Shown piece after piece: positions 61,239 to 64,000 of a stretch of 64,000 nucleotides of DNA. This DNA is from Anadara kagoshimensis (Eukaryota > Mollusca > Bivalvia > Arcoida > Arcidae), in the NCBI GenBank assembly GCA_021292105.1, contig CM037857.1, positions 39,098,916 through 39,162,915 of the forward strand, given 5' to 3'. Every line of letters begins with the position of its first letter. Position 1 is the stretch's first letter. Under the pieces are notes generated by a model that was not told where the DNA came from, searched no databases, and was given only the letters and a program-made list of their open reading frames with translations. The position numbers and the translations under genes were made by a program.

Positions 61239-63467
61239 CTAAAATACAGATGGAAACAAAGCTAATTAATATTAAACTATCCGTACTTTACTCACATTCT
61301 AAAATGTTTTCATTGAAATTTATTATACCATGAGTATCCAATAATATGAAGTTTAATAAAACACCTTGGGAGTGTCAATTTCAGTGATTGCTCTAAAATC
61401 TTCAATACAAATTAACGCATTTCGATTTTATCAATAAGCCGCCAGATGCCAAATAACAATAAGTAAAACTCTAACGCGAAAAAACAATCAATAGTTCTTT
61501 ATCATTCAATAATATTCAAAAGTAAAATAGATTATGGGAAATGGAATTATTTAATTGGAAAGAGTCATATTAATAAAAGATTTCAACTGTATATTCAATA
61601 TGGAAGTAACAGAAATCCATGATATACATGTATAATTACCTGAACGGTCCTGGGCTATGTGTACCTGAAAGACTCTCCAACCCTTTCTGATTAAACTTCT
61701 CACAAAAATTCTAAAAAGTAAATCGAGCAATCATTTATATTTATTTTTTTATTTCAATCAATACTTTCAGTGTAAAATGTATAAATATGTGAGACTCACC
61801 CTCTCTGACATACCTATTAAAAGAGTTATGAAACATTGAGCTTACCCAGGCATGCTTTATCGACATTCCAAGAAAACATATTTGATAATATAAGACAAAA
61901 ATGACCGATTTGTAAAGCAAATTCAGGATTGATCGACAAAATAACATCAGATAAAAAATCCTTCCTTTGAATATAATTCGATATTAAATACAATTATATT
62001 AATATCTCATTTTTGTTTTATAATTTGCGTTTACATGTACTTGTATAGTTTTAAATAAAAAGTTTATTGACCTGAGAAAATGCAATAAAGAACAATGAAT
62101 CTTTTGTAAGTTTGCTTTCTTCATCCAAGATTCCGTTTTGTTATCAAACTTTTCCTCATGTTCTGCCGCCCATAGCTTATATGCCTGTAAATATAAAAAT
62201 CAAATAAATAGCATTAGACAAAAACTGTCATGTATTTATAGGAATGGTACCTATGGTATCACGTGATTGTAACACCTCCAGATGTTTTCCCTTGTAATAG
62301 TGGGTATACACATTTCTTAATAAAAATGTAAAGAGAGATGGATTTTATATGTTTTCTAGTCAGTATCAACAACACTTTTTAATGCTCTCTCTCTTTTTCT
62401 ATCATCTAATACAAATATACGAACTGTCCAATACGCAGTTGCAAATTTGTAACTTTAAATTTCTTCATATTACATGTATTTGGTAATCATGTTTTTTTTT
62501 TGTTTATACTTTAACACATTTTATTACCGGATAATCTAAATCACAGTCCCAAAGCAAACACTTCAAAAATAAGCAAATTAATTACGTAAATTTCCACCTG
62601 GAAAGAGAGACCGGGTGCTCTGGAAAGGTATGAACATATCCTGTTTAGCTAGCTGTACCCTGCCACACGTGAAATATAATTGTGTGTAACTTACATAGTA
62701 AGCTGTGCGAATTCCAACTGTATCGGATATATCTTCGTCAATCGTCAAATTGGGATTTGCCTACAAAAAACAACATTGTTCAACGAATGTTGAAAAACTA
62801 TGCTTGACAATCTAATTTTTTTCCTACTAATAAATGAAGTACCGTTTTTTAATACACATGTACATGTAGTTACTAATGAAGTTTGTGTTCCAATGTTGAT
62901 TCTTCTTTTTTAAATAGTTCCAGTTAAACTACTACTGAAAAGTTTCATGTAACTGACAATGAGGGCCGGGTTTCTCCGAGTACACTATCAAAAACAGAAT
63001 AACTCGATATAACTGAACTAATATAATAGAAGCTTCAACATAAAAAATTCATTTCTGGAATAGTATTACCCCGATCATCCACTACATGCATTATTGGAGT
63101 AGTGTAAAGTTTGGAGTAATTGAGTTATATGACAAAATAAAGATTTTTATCACTTAAAAGAAGAAAGCAGACTGTTCTTGGAAAATTTGGAAAATCGATT
63201 CCTAGAAAACCTTTGGAAAATGAACTTACTATCTTTCATTTTTACCTGAGTGGGATTAAAACTTTCAAACTTTTGTGGTAAGAGGTATGTAATCGATAAA
63301 TCGATCCAATACTAATATTTCTAAAGCACCAAACATACTTACCCTGTATCCATTTATGTTAAACCTGGCATATTGGTTTATTAGACATTGTGATTTCTCT
63401 TTCAGGCGTTTTTCTGTACGAATGCTCAGCCAATCTCGCATTATACCATGCTCATCGAAGAATGAGC
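61139..63467 (-). CDS. M13 zinc metallopeptidase gene B, 3' part (tandem paralogue)
   Basis: Five exons equivalent to exons 14-18 of gene A: 63343-63467, 62695-62760, 62072-62184, 61640-61710, 61139-61238. Lengths of four of them are identical to those of gene A (125, 66, 71, 100 bases) with the same phases. Protein identity over them is roughly half, so this is an old duplication. EDISD, HSPGPFR and terminal CHVW are kept. The HExxH exon would lie beyond the right edge and cannot be judged. The third exon is one base short, so as given the gene is disabled or carries a sequence error. Nothing in the window belongs to its promoter. Confidence 0.88.
61640..61710 (-). CDS. gene B exon equivalent to A17
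   Basis: Reads NFCEKFNQKGL and THSPGPFR. 71 bases, phase 0 to 2, as in gene A. Confidence 0.9.
62072..62184 (-). CDS. gene B exon equivalent to A16, one base short
   Basis: 113 bases where 114 are needed. It reads AYKLW to FDNKTESWMKKAN in frame, but the conserved TKDSLFFIAFSQ that follows is in another frame. Aligned with gene A (WMKTHKFNEDRLFF), the missing base falls in the codon after AAC, near 62109. Read as given, translation would leave the family sequence and stop in the last exon. Confidence 0.85.
62540..62690 (-). repeat. interspersed repeat R1 next to a gene B splice donor
   Basis: Contains cacagtcccaaagcaaac, agagaccgggtgctctgg, ctgtttagctagctgtaccc and gccacacgtgaaat. Its edge lies about 5-10 bases from the donor of the exon at 62695. 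Confidence 0.7.
62695..62760 (-). CDS. gene B exon equivalent to A15 (EDISD)
   Basis: Reads ANPNLTIDEDISDTVG and ends RTAYY. Third zinc ligand and its Asp partner are conserved. A copy of the R1 repeat begins in the intron only about 10 bases past the donor. Confidence 0.9.
63343..63467 (-). CDS. gene B exon equivalent to A14
   Basis: Reads SFFDEHGIMRDWL and KSQCLINQYARF and ends NINGYR. Acceptor TTGCAG, donor GTAAGT. Same length and phase as gene A exon 14. Confidence 0.9.
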
Positions 63468-63760
63468 CTGCAAGAAGAATATGCTTTGTGATATTAAAAA
63501 ACAATTTGCAAGTGTCGTCACAATTCGGTCTTTGATTAACCAAAACATTTAATGTTTCATCGTTTCAAACAGTGCGATTTAGTGTTTGAGTAATCTTAAC
63601 ACATTTCCAAACATGTCTTGATTGGAATTTCATAAATGTATTTGTCATTCGATAAAATTATATGCTTCACAAAGGTATATTGTATTGTATGAGGCTAAGT
63701 TTAGTGGTCTCAATTCTAATAACATGGTTATCTAGTGCTATCACAGGCATGAATTATCAG

Positions 63761-64000
63761 TATAGGCAAACAACATTGATCTGTCCACTTGACCTTTCAT
63801 TAGAAACTTCAATCACAATGGCCCACCCAATGCATGACTAAGATTCGTGTTAAGATTAGCAGGTTCTACACACACAATGAACGTGTATCCCAGTATGTAC
63901 TCGACATAAAGACTTGTGTTCCCGATACATAAATTCACTCGGTCCATATTTAATCTGTCAATGTATGGTCAAGCGGACAGGTCAATGTTGTTTACCTATA
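63761..64000. mobile_element. TIR element at the window edge
   Basis: Left end tataggcaaacaacattgat then ctgtccacttgacc is an inverted repeat of the right end, which reads (reversed) TATAGGTAAACAACATTGAC then CTGTCCGCTTGACC. About 37 bp of inverted repeat, 240 bp in total. The element may extend past 64000. Confidence 0.75.

Noticed and set aside
63980-64000. Possible splice donor (TATAG then GTAAAC on the minus strand) for the HExxH exon of gene B
   Set aside because: This sequence is the terminal inverted repeat of the element at 63761-64000, so it is not evidence for an exon.
1-64000. CRISPR arrays, prokaryotic operons, rRNA genes, integrated viral genomes
   Set aside because: None seen. 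The tandem arrays are minisatellites without unique spacers, and the reverse transcriptase belongs to a non-LTR element.

Overview
This window looks like nuclear DNA of an invertebrate animal, most likely a bivalve mollusc. It is AT-rich, genes are split into short exons by long repeat-filled introns, and the repeats include non-LTR retrotransposons, mariner, piggyBac-like MITEs, tRNA-derived SINEs and hammerhead-ribozyme repeats of the kind known from bivalve genomes. No prokaryotic operon, rRNA, CRISPR array or viral genome is visible. The species assignment is inference.

The main gene is a neprilysin/endothelin-converting-enzyme-like zinc metallopeptidase (family M13) on the minus strand. 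I could place 18 exons between 45639 and 17096 with consistent GT/AG borders and phases. They add up to 2303 coding bases, one short of 768 codons including the stop. The missing base is in exon 6. The protein has a short cytoplasmic tail, one transmembrane helix, HEIMH, the EDISD zinc-ligand motif and the C-terminal CHVW. Five 3' exons of a second, diverged tandem copy lie at 63467-61139 on the same strand, and its penultimate-but-one exon is also one base short. At the far left, 1104-788 is the probable first exon of a secreted PAN/apple-domain protein, also on the minus strand.

Layout: 1-2880, PAN exon and SINE pieces; 2885-3470, a 30/90-bp minisatellite; 4536-8396, about 150 copies of a 26-bp satellite; 9000-15800, interspersed repeats and MITEs; 17096-45639, M13 gene A, whose introns hold a 49-bp minisatellite, a CA repeat beside a splice donor, hammerhead repeats and a degraded TE-encoded gene; 48225-48480, the hammerhead repeat with an intact catalytic core; 51597-55656, a non-LTR retrotransposon with a 22-bp target-site duplication; 55990-57182, a mariner nested in another repeat; 58620-58912, tandem amplification of the end of that repeat; 61139-63467, M13 gene B (3' part); 63761-64000, a TIR element ending at the window edge.

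The most interesting signal is the family of hammerhead self-cleaving ribozyme motifs (five copies, all minus strand). One of them keeps the full catalytic core and has a self-complementary stem III that suggests action as a dimer, as in retrozymes and satellite-encoded hammerheads.
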